64,000 nucleotides of DNA from Sinelater perroti (GCA_036346155.1 JARFIY010000024.1:20698501-20762500); one strand, 5' to 3'; shown: positions 12,396 through 23,290, counted from the stretch's first letter. Numbers and translations: made by a program. Notes: a model not told the origin generated them from the letters alone.

Positions 12396-12964
12396 TAGAC
12401 TACAAAATTTTTATTTTAAGTGTTTTACCTACTTAAACTAATATTGTTTGGTTTCATTTTTTTGTTTTATTCCTATAAAGCTACAATAATTTTACATTGA
12501 CTTTTCCCAATCATTTGTTTAATTATTTTTGCAATTACTTTAAAAATATCAATTAATTTAGTGTATAATTATAAACAAATTTTTATATTTCGTCACATTA
12601 CAGTTAGTTTTTAATTTTAATATTAATATCTAAACTGTCTTTTATACTATTACATTAATTGCATTGGTTTAGTTTATTATTAATTTATCGTCCGTTTTTA
12701 TAGGGTAATTCTGTCATCCTAAGTTGGGTTTTATAAAGTTTATACATATAAATTTTAATACGCATTAATATAATGAGTTAGTCTGCTCAAACGTTATAAT
12801 TTATATAACGTACTTGTAGAAATAAATTTTATTATTGTTTCTATTACAATAGCATGACATAGTATTTACCATTTTATTAGTGTTATAAACAAATTGGCAT
12901 TTTCTTCAGCAATCTGGTATAATTCAATAGCTAATACTTAAATTCGTAATTTTTGATTTTTCAG

Positions 12965-13777
12965 TCATTTTTTGGAAGGTCTTACAACAACTTGAGCTCG
13001 ATATCGGAATGCAAGAACAACGGAGAATGCGTGATAAACAAAAAGAACCGGACAGCTTGCAAAGCCTGCAGGCTGAGGAAGTGCCTTCTGGTGGGGATGT
13101 CGAAGAGCGGCTCGCGCTACGGGCGCCGCTCCAACTGGTTCAAGATCCACTGCCTCCTGCAGCAGCAGCAGCAACAGCAGCAGCACACCGGAATGGCCAT
13201 CGCGACGTCGGCGTCGGGCCTCCTAAGGCCGCATCCCTACTACCCGCACCTGACCAACTCCAACCCCGCCACGACCGACACCAAGAGCTCCGAGTCAGAT
13301 AGCGGCGCCTCCTCGGCGGACCCCGACGACGAGATGCGGTCCGCGAGCGCCTTCAGCTACTTCGGCCCGACGATTTCGCCCTCCAGCGACCGCTCCAACG
13401 CATCCTCCGCCAAGATCTCCCCGTTCGGCGACAGCGTGCAGAAGGCTTTTCCGGCGAAAGCGCCCTCGCTGCCGGCGTTCGCGCCCCCCATCTCCCCCGG
13501 CCTCTTCCCCAGGTGGTTCTCGCCCTTCCAGGGCATCGCCGACCCCGCCACCTGGCGGGACCTCTGGTTCCGCGGCCCCATGGCGGTGGCGGAGCCGGCC
13601 CCGGAGCAGGACCAGCCGATTGACTTGTCAGTTCGGCCCAAGACTTCCACACCCACGGCGCAAACAGACAGTGAGTCCGAGTTGAATATCGACGTGGGTG
13701 TCGAAGAACCGGTGAAACATGTGCCCATAGATTTAACTCTAGATAGCTCAGATAAAGCAGGTGATATTACGAATTAG
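12965..13777 (+). CDS. kni: Knirps-family nuclear receptor, coding exon 2 (second zinc finger to C-terminus)
   Basis: This exon encodes residues 27-296. It starts at a phase-0 acceptor (AG at 12963-12964) and completes the P-box (SFFGR). Finger 2 cysteines are C42, C48, C58 and C61. The basic knirps box follows (GMSKSGSRYGRRSNWFKIHC), then eight glutamines (13160-13183), a Ser/Pro-rich linker, and two CtBP-type motifs: PIDLS at residues 244-248 and PIDLT at 280-284. Knirps represses transcription by recruiting CtBP through such a motif. There is no ligand-binding domain, as expected for NR0A. The protein is shorter than the fly knirps-family proteins as I recall them. An in-frame ATG at 12953 lies in the intron's splice tract and is not the start. 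The exon is strikingly GC-rich against its AT-rich surroundings. Confidence 0.95.
   Translation, partial: SFFGRSYNNLSSISECKNNGECVINKKNRTACKACRLRKCLLVGMSKSGSRYGRRSNWFKIHCLLQQQQQQQQHTGMAIATSASGLLRPHPYYPHLTNSNPATTDTKSSESDSGASSADPDDEMRSASAFSYFGPTISPSSDRSNASSAKISPFGDSVQKAFPAKAPSLPAFAPPISPGLFPRWFSPFQGIADPATWRDLWFRGPMAVAEPAPEQDQPIDLSVRPKTSTPTAQTDSESELNIDVGVEEPVKHVPIDLTLDSSDKAGDITN
13160..13183 (+). repeat. CAG/CAA glutamine run in the knirps-family exon
   Basis: Eight consecutive glutamine codons (seven CAG, one CAA) lie directly after the DNA-binding region and before the Ser/Pro-rich linker. Such runs are common and length-variable in insect transcription factors. Confidence 0.9.
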
Positions 13778-14370
13778 CGTGTAGGTTGTGATATCAAGTG
13801 GCGTCAGTATTGTTGATGATTCTATGCAAATTGCTCATACAACACAAAGTCCTCATAACCTCTTTTCGATATTTTAGGTAGGCGCTTCGGACCGTTAGTG
13901 ATCTACAGTATGCAAACGTTTGGATTTGAAGAGCCTCCTTCTTTGTTTTGTTGACCCATTTTAATTATAATATTTAAGATTCACACACTTAAAAGCATTT
14001 AATCTAATAGAAGCATTGTGTTGTGTGGGCATGAAAGGTATGTTCCTCACTGAAGAGCGTCGTCTAAGAGTAATTTATACAGTGCAGCCAGTACCTGAAA
14101 AATATTTTGATGTTTTTATGTTGTATGATAGTGTAATGTTAGTAACCAGTTATGTGTACATTTCTACGTTACTATTGTCTAATGCTAGTAGTGCAGTAAG
14201 CTGGAAACTCTCTGTATACAAGCCCTCCGCGTCATTTGCTGTATAAGTGCCAGTGTTAAAGTTAAACCAATTTAGTATTATTTAATGTATCAGTGGTATC
14301 CTTAAAGGCCAGTAAAACTCGCCCTACGTTATGTTGTGCTTCAATAAAGTTTTTATTACAAGAGCACCTT
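13778..14370 (+). other. 3' UTR of the knirps-family gene
   Basis: AT-rich non-coding sequence runs from the stop codon (TAG at 13775-13777) to just beyond an AATAAA at 14343-14348. A T-rich tract follows the signal. The 76-codon frame at 14016-14246 looks like chance within the UTR. Confidence 0.6.
14343..14348 (+). terminator. Polyadenylation signal AATAAA
   Basis: A canonical hexamer about 566 bases after the stop codon, followed by TTTTTATTAC and then a sharp rise in GC content. It is the best candidate for the gene's 3' end. Confidence 0.55.
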
Positions 14371-15060
14371 TTCTTTCCCTGACGGCCAGCCACTTTTATT
14401 AATCACGCGGTTACGGAAACACAGCGAGGCGATTTATATCGGAGAATTATCTGGTTTTCAGGTAACGTCAGGCCGGAGATATTTTAAATGAATGGAGGTA
14501 TTAGACGGCCGAGCTTTCTTGTTTGCCCACTTGGCGACTTGGGTGGCGGTTTTAGAGCTTGTCGGGCGCCCACACACTTAAACTGTCGCTGATGCACTAA
14601 AACAACTACTTCTCACGCGATGCCGTCCGCCCGATTTCGAATAAAAGCAGCTAGAGAAAGCGCGCAGTTCGGCGGCAGGCGCCCAGGTGGGAATCGAAGT
14701 GCCGGGATTTATGTGCGAATATCGAGATCGGGACGGAGCGGGCGCCACGCCCGCCGATCATAAAATTGCGCGGCGAGTCGAAGAAATCACCGCGAGCCAC
14801 TTTCAGCGATTTGTTTATGCCGAACCAGTTCCTGAAACGCGCTGATGTGGGCTAACGCAGCCGTTCATTTTGTTGCACAAGTTCTTGCTCAAATTGCCTC
14901 GTAATTCGTGTGCAAATCTGTTAAACCAAATCCAATAAAGAACACCCGGATATTTTTCAATCTTTCGCCTTGTTCGACACAGCTCAGGCAACGCTTTTAA
15001 GCTATTCTTTAATATTTTCGCATGCCTCAAAGCAAAATAAAACACGCAGAAGCAGCTGAT
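14371..15060. promoter_or_regulatory. Candidate regulatory island just 3' of the gene
   Basis: About 690 bp of high GC content directly downstream of the poly(A) signal. It contains TTTATTAATCACGCGG near 14395 (Hox-like), TTATATCGG near 14432 and GATCATAAAATTGCGCGG near 14756 (a caudal/Hox-like CATAAA core). Frames here look like by-products of base composition. A 3' enhancer or conserved element is inferred. Confidence 0.35.
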
Positions 15061-16090
15061 TATTAAAAAATTAATTTAATTAAATTTGACTAGAGCACTG
15101 TTTTTAATTAAAGGCAACTTAATAGTACCACTTGTAATAATTGAATTATTAAACAAAAAAAAATTTAATACTTAAAAGCCAATAAATTATAGATGGGTTT
15201 AAATTATAAATATTTGCTTTGAATATGATATTTGCAATAAACAGGCAATAAACAAGGAAATAACATCAACATATGTGGTGTTTAAGCAGAAAAGTAAATA
15301 TAAATAAAATTGCGGTGCCAGAATCAATCGTTTCATCTGCAAAGGAGATTATTTTTTAAATGTTATAGTTTTATTCTTATTTGAATTAAATATTATAAAA
15401 ATTATTATGCTCATTAGAACCATATTTGTAGCATTTTCATCTAGTAAAAATTAATTTTTAAAAACAAACAGTTTGTACACTAAGATTAATTCAATAAATA
15501 ATAAAAATTACTACGTCTCGTTGGTACCAATTTTGTGGTTTAGAATCAAATGACTGATAATATCTTACTTCTACTTCTTGAAATTTGGCATCCATTCAAG
15601 GAGTCAACTTATTGATCGAATAGATGTTAATCAGATGGTTCCAAATCAGGAGGGGTGACAGTTCAATGCTATTTAAGTCTTTTAATTTGAGATGTAAGGG
15701 TAGTACTCATTATTACCGAATGTTAATGTCACATGCTAGAGTGGTAATTGCGATCACCTGGTGCACGTTGTTAGGGAACTAACGAGGCTCTGACGACCAG
15801 ATATCATCGAAATAAATGAAAGAACTGGAATTAAGGAAATATAATTCTATTAATAAAAAAATAAGTCAACAACATATAGTAAAAAATGAAACAGATTGCA
15901 TTCTCATTACAAAAAAAACGGTTTCATAATTCACTAATAGGAAATTTAAAAGAAAATGACTAAGATCTAGACAAAGAATGAAAAGATATAATATTTAGAG
16001 AAATAGGAAAAAAACTCATGAAAGAAACTAAAATACAATTTAAAAGAAACCGCATAAAAACCAAAATGAAGAAGCGTACCGGAAAACATC
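15061..16090. other. AT-rich intergenic stretch, nothing recognised
   Basis: Low-complexity AT-rich DNA with no coding resemblance or repeat structure that I can identify. Confidence 0.5.
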
Positions 16091-16745
16091 AAAAACAAAC
16101 CTTAAACAATTGGAGAGGCAGGCGTGTAAATAGCCGCTCTCGTGGTGCGGTGTGGAAACGTAGTACGGCCCGTTTGGAACGTCAACCGAGAAGGCCCAAA
16201 TCGTCCCTTAAACGGCCGTCGCGTAAGCGGATGGGGGCGGCTACCGATATCAACCAACGAATATTGCCAAATCGCTCACCTGAATCACCTTCGGCTTCGG
16301 CTTCGTCTTCGGCTTCGTCTTCGGCTTCGTCGGCGATTCCAAGGTGGCCAACTCTGCGCTGCGGATCGGGTTTCTGCGGGTAGCGAATGTTTTCAGGAAC
16401 AACGAATTGGCCGACTGCGGTGCGTGAATGTTTCTTGCGGTTGAAAGAAAGACTGGATTGCGAATATATGCTGTTAAAACGAAAATTAAGCTGCGATACG
16501 TGAATGTTGCCGGGCTTCGCGCCTGGCATTCAAAAGGTTTGCGAAATTCATTCGACAGCACCTTTCATAAAAATGCCACGGCGTATGCAGACTTGTCGGC
16601 TGAGCAAAAGCATATGCCGTTTTGTGTGCGATGGCAAAACGTGCAGATATCAAAGGCTCGCATGCCGCCGCGATATAAAGCGGTTCAAGGGCGAAAAGGC
16701 CGCCACACCAACAATAACCAAAAAAGTGATTTGATACAAAAAACA
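16091..16745. other. GC-rich island of unknown nature with a TCGGCT hexamer repeat
   Basis: About 650 bp of GC-rich sequence has open frames on both strands, which suggests base composition rather than a gene. It contains a hexamer run at 16291-16334 built from TCGGCT and TCGTCT units. Translated proteins are Ser/Ala- or Arg-rich and match no domain I know. It could be a regulatory island, part of a repeat, or an unrecognised exon. Confidence 0.4.
16291..16334 (+). repeat. (TCGGCT/TCGTCT)n hexanucleotide microsatellite
   Basis: Seven or so tandem hexamers alternate between TCGGCT and TCGTCT. Confidence 0.85.
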
Positions 16746-17814
16746 AGAAGCCATTAAACTATAGATGATTCGAAAAATTTTTGATGGAGTGGGAGAACGG
16801 CGAGTAGCAAAGATAAAACAAGACAAAGTTCAATACAACAAAATATGCAACGACACACAAAACAAAGTAAAACAGGCGAAGAAGAAATGACTACTAAAGC
16901 AGTGTCAAGAAGCAGAAATACACGATACTTTCAACTACAAGAAGTTGTAAAAAGAAATATATAAGTACTATAGGACAAAATAATGAAACAGTAACAGATA
17001 GCCTAGAACTGCGATACACTTGGGAAAACTACAAAAAAACTTATACCAAGAAGATCGTTTAATGATGCCGAATCAAAGCAAAGCTCACAAATCCACAAAC
17101 CCACCAATACTCATATAAGAAGTGAGACATGCGATAAAAAATTTAAGGCAAGGCCACAGAAACACTGAAGTTATTACATCCAACATATTTATGTATTATA
17201 TTTAATAAAATCTATGATAATAGACGCATATCAAATGAATGGCTAAGTTCTACGTTTATAGCAATACCACAAAAGAGTAATGCCAGTAACTGTGACGACC
17301 ATAGACCAATAATCCTAATAAATTATGGCTTAAAAGCATTTCTAAAAATTTTACGTGCATTGAAACCAATTAGCAAAACTACGAGTAAAGAACTTACTAT
17401 CAACTCAAAAGTTACAAATCACAAAAGACATACGTCTAGGTTGTGTTATCCCCATTATTATTTAACGTACACGTAAGAATTTTCCAAATACCACTGCATA
17501 ATTAAACAAACGAAATCAAGGTTAATGGAGTACCAATAAATAATATACGATACGTAGACGACACAGCCATCTAACAGACGATCTAAAGGAAATGTTATAC
17601 AATACTTAAACGACATAACCATCTAACAGTCGATCTAAAGGATGGCAAGTATTGTTAAACATCATAACCAGAAAAAGAAAACACTTTGGACTTACAATAA
17701 ACACCAGCAAGACAAAATCCATGGTCATTAGCAGACAGCATAACCAGGCCCAAATAACAGTTGGCAAAAAACCCTTAGAAAGAGTCGATAAGTTTAAATA
17801 TCTGGGATGCACAG

Positions 17815-18198
17815 TTGACAGAGACATGTAAATACGCACAAAAAGCTGCGAAGGCAAAAACAATTTTTGTCAGTTTTAATAAAGACATGTACCGAAGGGA
17901 AACACCTTTAAACTTAAGAATCTGCATGACCAATTGTTATATATGGCCCATAGTAACATATGGCTGCGAAACGTGGTCACTAAAGATAACATCCACGAAC
18001 CTAATTGAGATTTTTGAAATGTGGACCATACAAAAACTATTACGAATCACCTGGGTGAATCGAATTACAAATGAGGAAGTAATAGGTAATACTGAACGCA
18101 AGCTATTACCAATAATAAAGCAACAAAAAATTTATACCTGGGACATATACTACGAGGCAAAAATACGAAACACTAAGACTTATTGGGAAAAGATCTAA
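17815..18198 (+). pseudogene. LINE ORF2 C-terminal fragment
   Basis: A 127-codon open stretch encodes the post-RT C-terminal region of the LINE, with the YGCETWSL, FEMWTIQKLLRITW and RITNEEV signatures. It stays in frame longer than the rest of the element but lacks its own start context and catalytic parts. Confidence 0.75.
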
Positions 18199-18399
18199 TG
18201 GGAAAAACAAAAGGAAGAATAGTTCCAGGAAGAAAGAGAATGGAGTCGGAATTGTAGCAAATATCTTTACACGTGCGACGGAAGGAAGAATACACATGCT
18301 TAATTAAAAAAGCAGAGGAACTCCTGCACGCTGCATAGCGTAAGGCAGTAGAAGAATTTTAGTTACATTTTCTGCCATACGTATAGTCTGCTTTCATGT

Positions 18400-18439
18400 T
18401 CTTCTTCTTCATCATCATCATCTTCTTCTTCTTCTTCTT
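18400..18439 (+). repeat. (TTC)n/(ATC)n microsatellite at the LINE 3' end
   Basis: TTC repeats interrupted by four ATC units lie just past the decayed LINE C-terminus. Simple-repeat tails are usual at the 3' ends of many insect LINEs. Confidence 0.75.
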
Positions 18440-18449
18440 AGCCTATTTA

Positions 18450-19480
18450 ACCTTATGGTCTGAATCTATTTGCTATAATAACATTCTTAGATTAACCTTA
18501 CCATTCATAGATAATATACATTTTGCCAAATTGATGACAGAAGCTCGGTAGTGATGGTTAGATCTTCAGCAGCTTGCTCAAAGTAAATTACATGTTCAAA
18601 ATTCCATCGGACGAACCACTGGTTTAATCTGTTTAGATTACGAAGATGGGCCAATTTTTTATCTAAACAATTGCCCAGACACATTAATTCGGTCTTTGGG
18701 TTGCTTCTGCATTAAAATACTTTTCTGCTTATCTGATAACTTATGCGTGTAACGGCTCATTATGCATTGGGATGGTCTAAGTTGCCGTAATACTTATCGG
18801 GTGTTTGCAGCTGGTAATGATTTGCCAGCTTAAAGTAAAGCCGCCTGGATCGAGGTCGCATTTGAAAATTCTCGCCTAATACATTTTAATACAATTTTGG
18901 AGCTTACGATCTGATATATTATGACTTTTAATCTTGTGAATTATTCTAGCCGCAACAGCATCTCTTTGCCCTAACTTCCAATAATGCTAAGAATAGCCAA
19001 AATTCGGATTGACGACTTTGTCCGACTTATTAAGTTCAAATTGTAGAAAATAAAATTTGCTGTAACAGAAAATCATTTGAAAACTACGCTCCTTAATGAG
19101 ACAAACAGCTTGTTAATTACACTTGCTAAATTCACAAAAACCTTTGTTACTTTGTTTAGTAATCTCCAATATCAAATACCTTGCCGGACACAAGTCTAGA
19201 TAATTTGGTAGATTTACTAATTTTGGTACCATCCCGATTATGTTTTTGCTTATGTAATTTTAATGTAAATTAAACACAGTAAACTGACAGCAAATTTAAA
19301 TAAAAACATGCAAAAGCCAATAGTGCAAAAAGCATATTTTATTACATTTTTGAACTACACAACCTGTGGAGTGATACAAATATTTTATTTTTAAATCCAC
19401 AGCAAGTATGGCCTGCTATTTTTGTGCTTTAATTTCGTGTTTTAATTTTAAGTTTTAATACGTGCTTGATTTTCGACACG
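18450..19480. other. Intergenic stretch, possible regulatory piece at 18690-18900
   Basis: No gene or mobile element is recognised. Around 18690-18900 composition is more balanced, and the sequence contains TTATCTGATAA (two overlapping GATA-type sites in opposite orientation) and TTATCGG. Support for regulation is weak. Confidence 0.3.
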
Positions 19481-19496
19481 TAAAGAACGATAGTAA

Positions 19497-19764
19497 CCGC
19501 CAGAGTGGTCCAGTGGTTGAGGCGCGGGCTGCGATGCGGACGGGCCCGGGTTCAATTCCCGGTGCAGTCACTAAAAATAATTGAGTACCTGCGTTCTCAT
19601 GAACAAGGGGTAATAATGGCGGTCGTCTAAGGCGCGGTGCTTGCCACATCGCCCCGCACCAGAGATGGTGCGCGACGGCCGGGCACAGTGAGCGAACATA
19701 TGAGAGCCTTAACCTTTCAGTTTGCAGGCCGAGCCCCCACGCGGCGTTAGAGCCGTACCATACC
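19497..19764 (+). mobile_element. tRNA-derived SINE, + strand copy
   Basis: The head has an RNA polymerase III A box (TGGTCCAGTGGT at 19506-19517) and B box (GGTTCAATTCC at 19549-19559) at tRNA-like spacing. The body shares long blocks, such as the AAGGGGTAATAATGGCGGTC block and GAGATGGTGCGCGAC, with the inverted copy at 33183-33454, which proves an interspersed repeat. Near-matching flanks (AAAGAACGATAGTA before, AAAGAACGTAGTG after) look like a target-site duplication. Frames across it are non-coding. Confidence 0.85.
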
Positions 19765-19928
19765 AAAGAACGTAGTGTTAACGTGCCGACTATGACACGA
19801 GTGATAATCGCTATCAACAACCGCAAGGTCTTTTATATAACAGGAAAGTTACCATACAGTTATTTGCCATTATTTGCACTATTTATGTTAAATTCAACTT
19901 AAATCTAAATTAATTTGAATAATGAGCT

Positions 19929-20340
19929 ATGACCCATTTACAACCTAACTATTATCCATATCCAATACAAAGTAACATACAACAACAATTCCAACACCGA
20001 GCTTATAATGCATTACAACAACAAATGTTTTCTTTACAACCTCAACTAACTCCGTGCCCACTAAATCCTTACCACATAGAGATGCCAAATTCATATCTGA
20101 CAACCTCCTACTGCCTCCCAACTTGTAACGAGTCAGAAAACAAATAGCTCACAGTCAACTACAAAAAAAGATCTACTTTAAATAATCAAACCTAATAGGG
20201 AAAAACCCAATATTGGCGGAACCACCCAGTACGAACCATCAATAGATATAGAAATTTATGGCTAGACTGGCATCACCTAGAAACAAGCGCTGCGAAAGAT
20301 TAGAAGCTTCCACCCATTTATGTATTTGATGTTAAACTTA
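19929..20340 (+). pseudogene. Probable 5' part of Jockey gag
   Basis: An open stretch rich in Gln, Tyr and Pro starts with Met at 19929. After a stop the sequence continues to a PPIYVFDVK block near 20310, which resembles the conserved PPI-V segment of Jockey gag proteins. The Mutator-like element begins two bases after this piece. The assignment of the first 70 codons is uncertain. Confidence 0.5.
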
Positions 20341-20341
20341 C

Positions 20342-20380
20342 TTAAGGGGGTTTCTCGGTAAATCGAGCTGAAAATAAGCC
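20342..20380 (+). repeat. Left terminal inverted repeat of the Mutator-like element
   Basis: Its sequence TTAAGGGGGTTTCTCGGTAA is the inverted counterpart of 24700-24736 with several mismatches, mainly in the G run. Confidence 0.7.
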
Positions 20381-20969
20381 TATTTTCGTAACTGTTTTTT
20401 ACTGAAAATATAAAAGATAGAATTTGGGGTTTTTGTTATCCGATAACACACATTTTGGACTATTTATATGAGTTTTTTCAGTCAAAATTCCTTTATGGTA
20501 CCCCGTACCATGCGTCAAAAGTAGCTGGCGCGCGACTGGAACGCTCTCTTGGCGTGTAAAGTCCAGCCCGAACGGTTTATCTAAAATTAAAAATGAAATG
20601 ATATTCCATAAATAGACTAAATTTTCGGGAGTTTGACGTAGAAAAAAGTAAAAAAAGTTGATTGTGTCGTAAAAATGGCGGCCTCTGAATAAAAAAGTTA
20701 TTTATTTCCATGTTTTTTACGTAAAAAATACTTAAAATAAACTTTTTCGAAATTTTTTTACATCAAGCTCCCATAAAAAAGGTTCTCTACAAGTGTATTT
20801 AAACTGCAATGTCCTACGTTAATTAGATCGATCTCAATCATACACGCCAGTTTGAAAAATGTGACTTTGAGTAAAACGCATTTAAAGATTTTGTCAATGT
20901 TATTTTGATGATAAGAGTCTTTTTTATTAACTTACAGCTAATCAGCTGTTCCAGGGTCATACAATAAAC

Positions 20970-21690
20970 CCTCTTCTTCTTCAAGCAGTTTACTTTGCTT
21001 TCTTTTCTCCTGTTTTCTCCATACTGCGCCGTTTCCTCGCTGCTGACGAGTGGATGTTGGACACGTCACTGCTTGTGGCAAAACATTTGGTTTGCAAGCC
21101 GATTTCGATTACGATCAATTCCATGATCTTCGAAACACTGTGGAAACCTTTATTGAAAATGCAGCGAGCGATATTGGTGGCAAGTTCAACAGTTTTCGGG
21201 CCGCTGTGAAGGTGTTTCGGAGCGAGACACCAGATGCAACCATTTGAACTTTCGTTACAGTTTTGAGTGTTCCGCCAGTGCACCGTTCTAAAAAATCGTC
21301 CTCCGAAAGTGCCTTGTAAATGAGTTTGATCACTTGTTGTAGTTCAGACAAAATAGCAGTCTTATTTTTGGCTTTGGGACAATACTCGTGTTGGGGCTTA
21401 TCATCGGCTGAAGATTTGTGTTTAAATGTTGCCCAGATTGCTTTTTTCACCTCTTTGGCTGAATCAGGATGTCTTCTTATTGCCAAGCCATAATGTACTG
21501 TTAATTCTTTTATTAGCTTTCCCGTCAATTTTGCAGCACCTCTTCGTCTTATGCCTTTTGTATTTTTTTTCACGCCGCGTAGTCGAGATCCCATTCCTTT
21601 TTCTACGTGACAATTGGTAATGTAAGTTTTTTTATTAACTCCTTTAAGCTTACAATCTGTCCGATGGAACAATAAATAACTAATATGTAG
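20970..21690 (-). pseudogene. Mutator-like transposase, C-terminal half, broken
   Basis: On the minus strand a 185-codon frame (21672-21115) carries KGMGSRLRGVKKNTKG, AAKLTGKLIKELTVHYGLAI and SSADDKPQHEYCPK, the order and spacing of Mutator-like transposases (PF20700 type). A frameshift near 21275 moves the coding into the frame at 21283-20990, which continues with NTQNCNESSNGCIWCLAPKH and a basic tail (AARKRRSMEKTGEKKAK). The N-terminal half is not recognisable. It would have lain beyond the - strand Jockey, in 24480-24700, where I see no clear match. Confidence 0.65.
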
Positions 21691-21829
21691 AGAATGACAG
21701 ATTACATTAATGACAAGCAGGAGATAACCTCCAGCGAAGTTACTCCTTTAAATATATCTTAAGTAAGACAATATGACAACAGACAGTAGGTGTTTGTAGA
21801 TAAGCTAATCCTAATTATATCTGTCTATT

Positions 21830-22160
21830 AGGTCATTTGGGTTGAACCTCTTAAGCCTACGCACTTCACCAATAGCGTTTGTGAATAAATCACGCGCGAG
21901 CACATTAGGGTGGACTTTAGTTCTGGCACTAAACCGTTTGATTTTTCTTCTTTAAACGATGACACTTGTAAATCGTTTGCAATTGTTGTGTTGGGAACAT
22001 ACCAGGGGGTATCAACTATTGTTCGTAAGATTTTATTTTGAAACCGTTGTAAGATTGCCAGATTAGAGTTACTTGCACAACCCCACAGTTGTATCCCATA
22101 CGTCCAGATAGGTTTGAGGATTACCTTGTAGAGTAACAATTTATTGTCCATGGTTAACTG
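21830..22160 (-). pseudogene. Jockey ORF2 C-terminal fragment
   Basis: The frame at 22151-21828 encodes the thumb and C-terminal region: LLLYKVILKPIWTYGIQLWG, ILQRFQNKILRTIVDTPWY and VPNTTIANDLQV are Jockey signatures. It corresponds to the same region of the + strand Jockey near 27600-27760. Confidence 0.8.
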
Positions 22161-22439
22161 CGACCTTCTACCGATCAGCCAATACTTTGTCTAAATTTCA
22201 GGCCAAGTTGCTTTCGTTTCGTGAAAATATGTTTTTTCCACGTTAGGCATCTGTCCAAATCCTTACCCAAATATTTTGTGTCGTCTGCCTGGTTCAACTG
22301 ATGACCGTTTAGCACTACCGGAGGACACGTGTCTCTATTTAGAGTGTATGTCACGTGTACTGATTTATGTTCATTACCTTGGATTTTTCAATTAGTGAGC
22401 CAACTTTTTATGAGGTTTAAGTGGTCCTGGAGATGTTAG

Positions 22440-23290
22440 GATGCGATTGTTGGGTCGGAGTGTACTGTTAGTACTGCGGTATCGTCCTCATAAGTAGCAA
22501 CTGCAGTACCGTTACTCGTTGGAAGGTCAGCCGTATATATAGTGTATAAGACAGGTCCCAAGACACTACCCTGTGGCACGCCTGACTGGATTGGGAATAG
22601 TTCGCTGTGTTCGTCTTGATACTTTACGAAAAAGTATCTGTGGGTTAGGTATGATTGTAGTACAATCACAAAGCTGGATGGAGACATGCTTTAAGTTTGT
22701 ACATAAGACTTTCGTGCCAGACTTTGTCACAAGCCTGGCTAATATCTAGAAATGCCGAAGAGCAGTACATTTGAGCTTCAAATGTAGTGTTTATTATATT
22801 GACAAGCCTATGTATTTGCTCAATAGTAACGTGGTGACTTCTAAACCCGAACTGGTGATCAGGAATATGGCTGTTTTCATCTAAAATTGGTTTTAATCGT
22901 TTTAAGAAGAGTTTTTCGAAAACTTTTGAAATGACTGGCATTAAGCTTATTGGGCGATAGGACGCCGGTTCTTTGGGATTCTTACCAGGTTTTGGCAACA
23001 TTATGATTTGTGCCACTTTCCATGTAGTGGGGAAGTAACCAAGTCTCAATACTGCGTTGAATATTTGCTGTATGGCTTTGTACGCTTTAGTTGTGAGTTC
23101 TTGTAGTACCTTTCCGGTAATCAAGTCAAAGCCCGGAGCTTTGCTTGGGTTTGTGTGCCTGAATGTATCTTGGATTTCAGAAACTGAAATTTTATCTATT
23201 GGGAGATCCAGTTGATAAGGTGCAGTAAGAAATTTTCTAACTGTAATTTCATTCTCTACTGCATCTATTTCATGCGGTTTAAACACAGTG
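22440..23290 (-). pseudogene. Jockey reverse transcriptase, broken
   Basis: The RT domain copies the element RNA at the nicked target. The 23286-22666 frame shows SKAPGFDLITGKVL, PTTWKVAQIIMLPKPGK, SYRPISLMPVISKVFEKL, DHQFGFRSHHVTIEQIHR and SSAFLDISQACDKVWHESL. The next frame (22687-22436) shows QSGVPQGSVLGPVLY and the catalytic box YEDDTAV at 22492-22472. Both catalytic Asp are kept, but the usual Ala of YADD is Glu. A frameshift near 22680 separates the two parts. Confidence 0.85.

Larger units (their letters stand above)
1290..12964 (+). other. Intron 1 of the knirps-family gene (11,675 bp)
   Basis: The intron has a GT donor at 1290 and an AG acceptor at 12963-12964 after a T-rich tract, and it is phase 0. 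It is very AT-rich. It contains GC-elevated islands near 2.2-2.7, 5.3-5.8 and 11.2-11.5 kb and three transposon remnants, each listed separately. In 1300-2215, 2720-5290, 5760-6240, 7160-8130, 8640-11150 and 12400-12964 I see only AT-rich sequence with no coding resemblance I can name. Confidence 0.85.
16760..18440 (+). mobile_element. Decayed non-LTR retrotransposon (LINE), reverse transcriptase part
   Basis: The sequence carries the 3' two thirds of a LINE ORF2. Recognisable blocks in order are: ISNEWLSSTFIAIPQKSN and the following DDHRPIILINYGLKAFLK near 17225-17345 (RT finger/palm); the RT catalytic box YVDDTA at 17551-17568, with both Asp kept and the usual Ala changed to Val; a GLTINTSKTKSMVIS block near 17690; ERVDKFKYLGCTVDRD near 17780; and YGCETWSL, FEMWTIQKLLRITW and RITNEEV at 17950-18090 (C-terminal domain). 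Stops and frameshifts are frequent, and no intact endonuclease is visible. The clade is not resolved. The tail ends in a (CTT)n/(CAT)n run. Confidence 0.75.

Noticed and set aside
12953..12964. In-frame ATG just before exon 2 as an alternative start
   Set aside because: It lies within the T-rich splice acceptor tract; a protein starting there would lack the first zinc finger and half the P-box.
13353..13728. Two long minus-strand frames opposite exon 2
   Set aside because: Shadows of the GC-rich coding exon, with low-complexity Arg/Pro-rich products.
18361..18440. SINE tail similar to the AAG-tailed SINE at 48196
   Set aside because: Only the simple repeat is shared; the adjacent sequence differs and fits a LINE 3' end.
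19500..19575. Possible functional tRNA gene
   Set aside because: A and B boxes are present but the sequence continues into a SINE body shared with another copy and flanked by target duplications.
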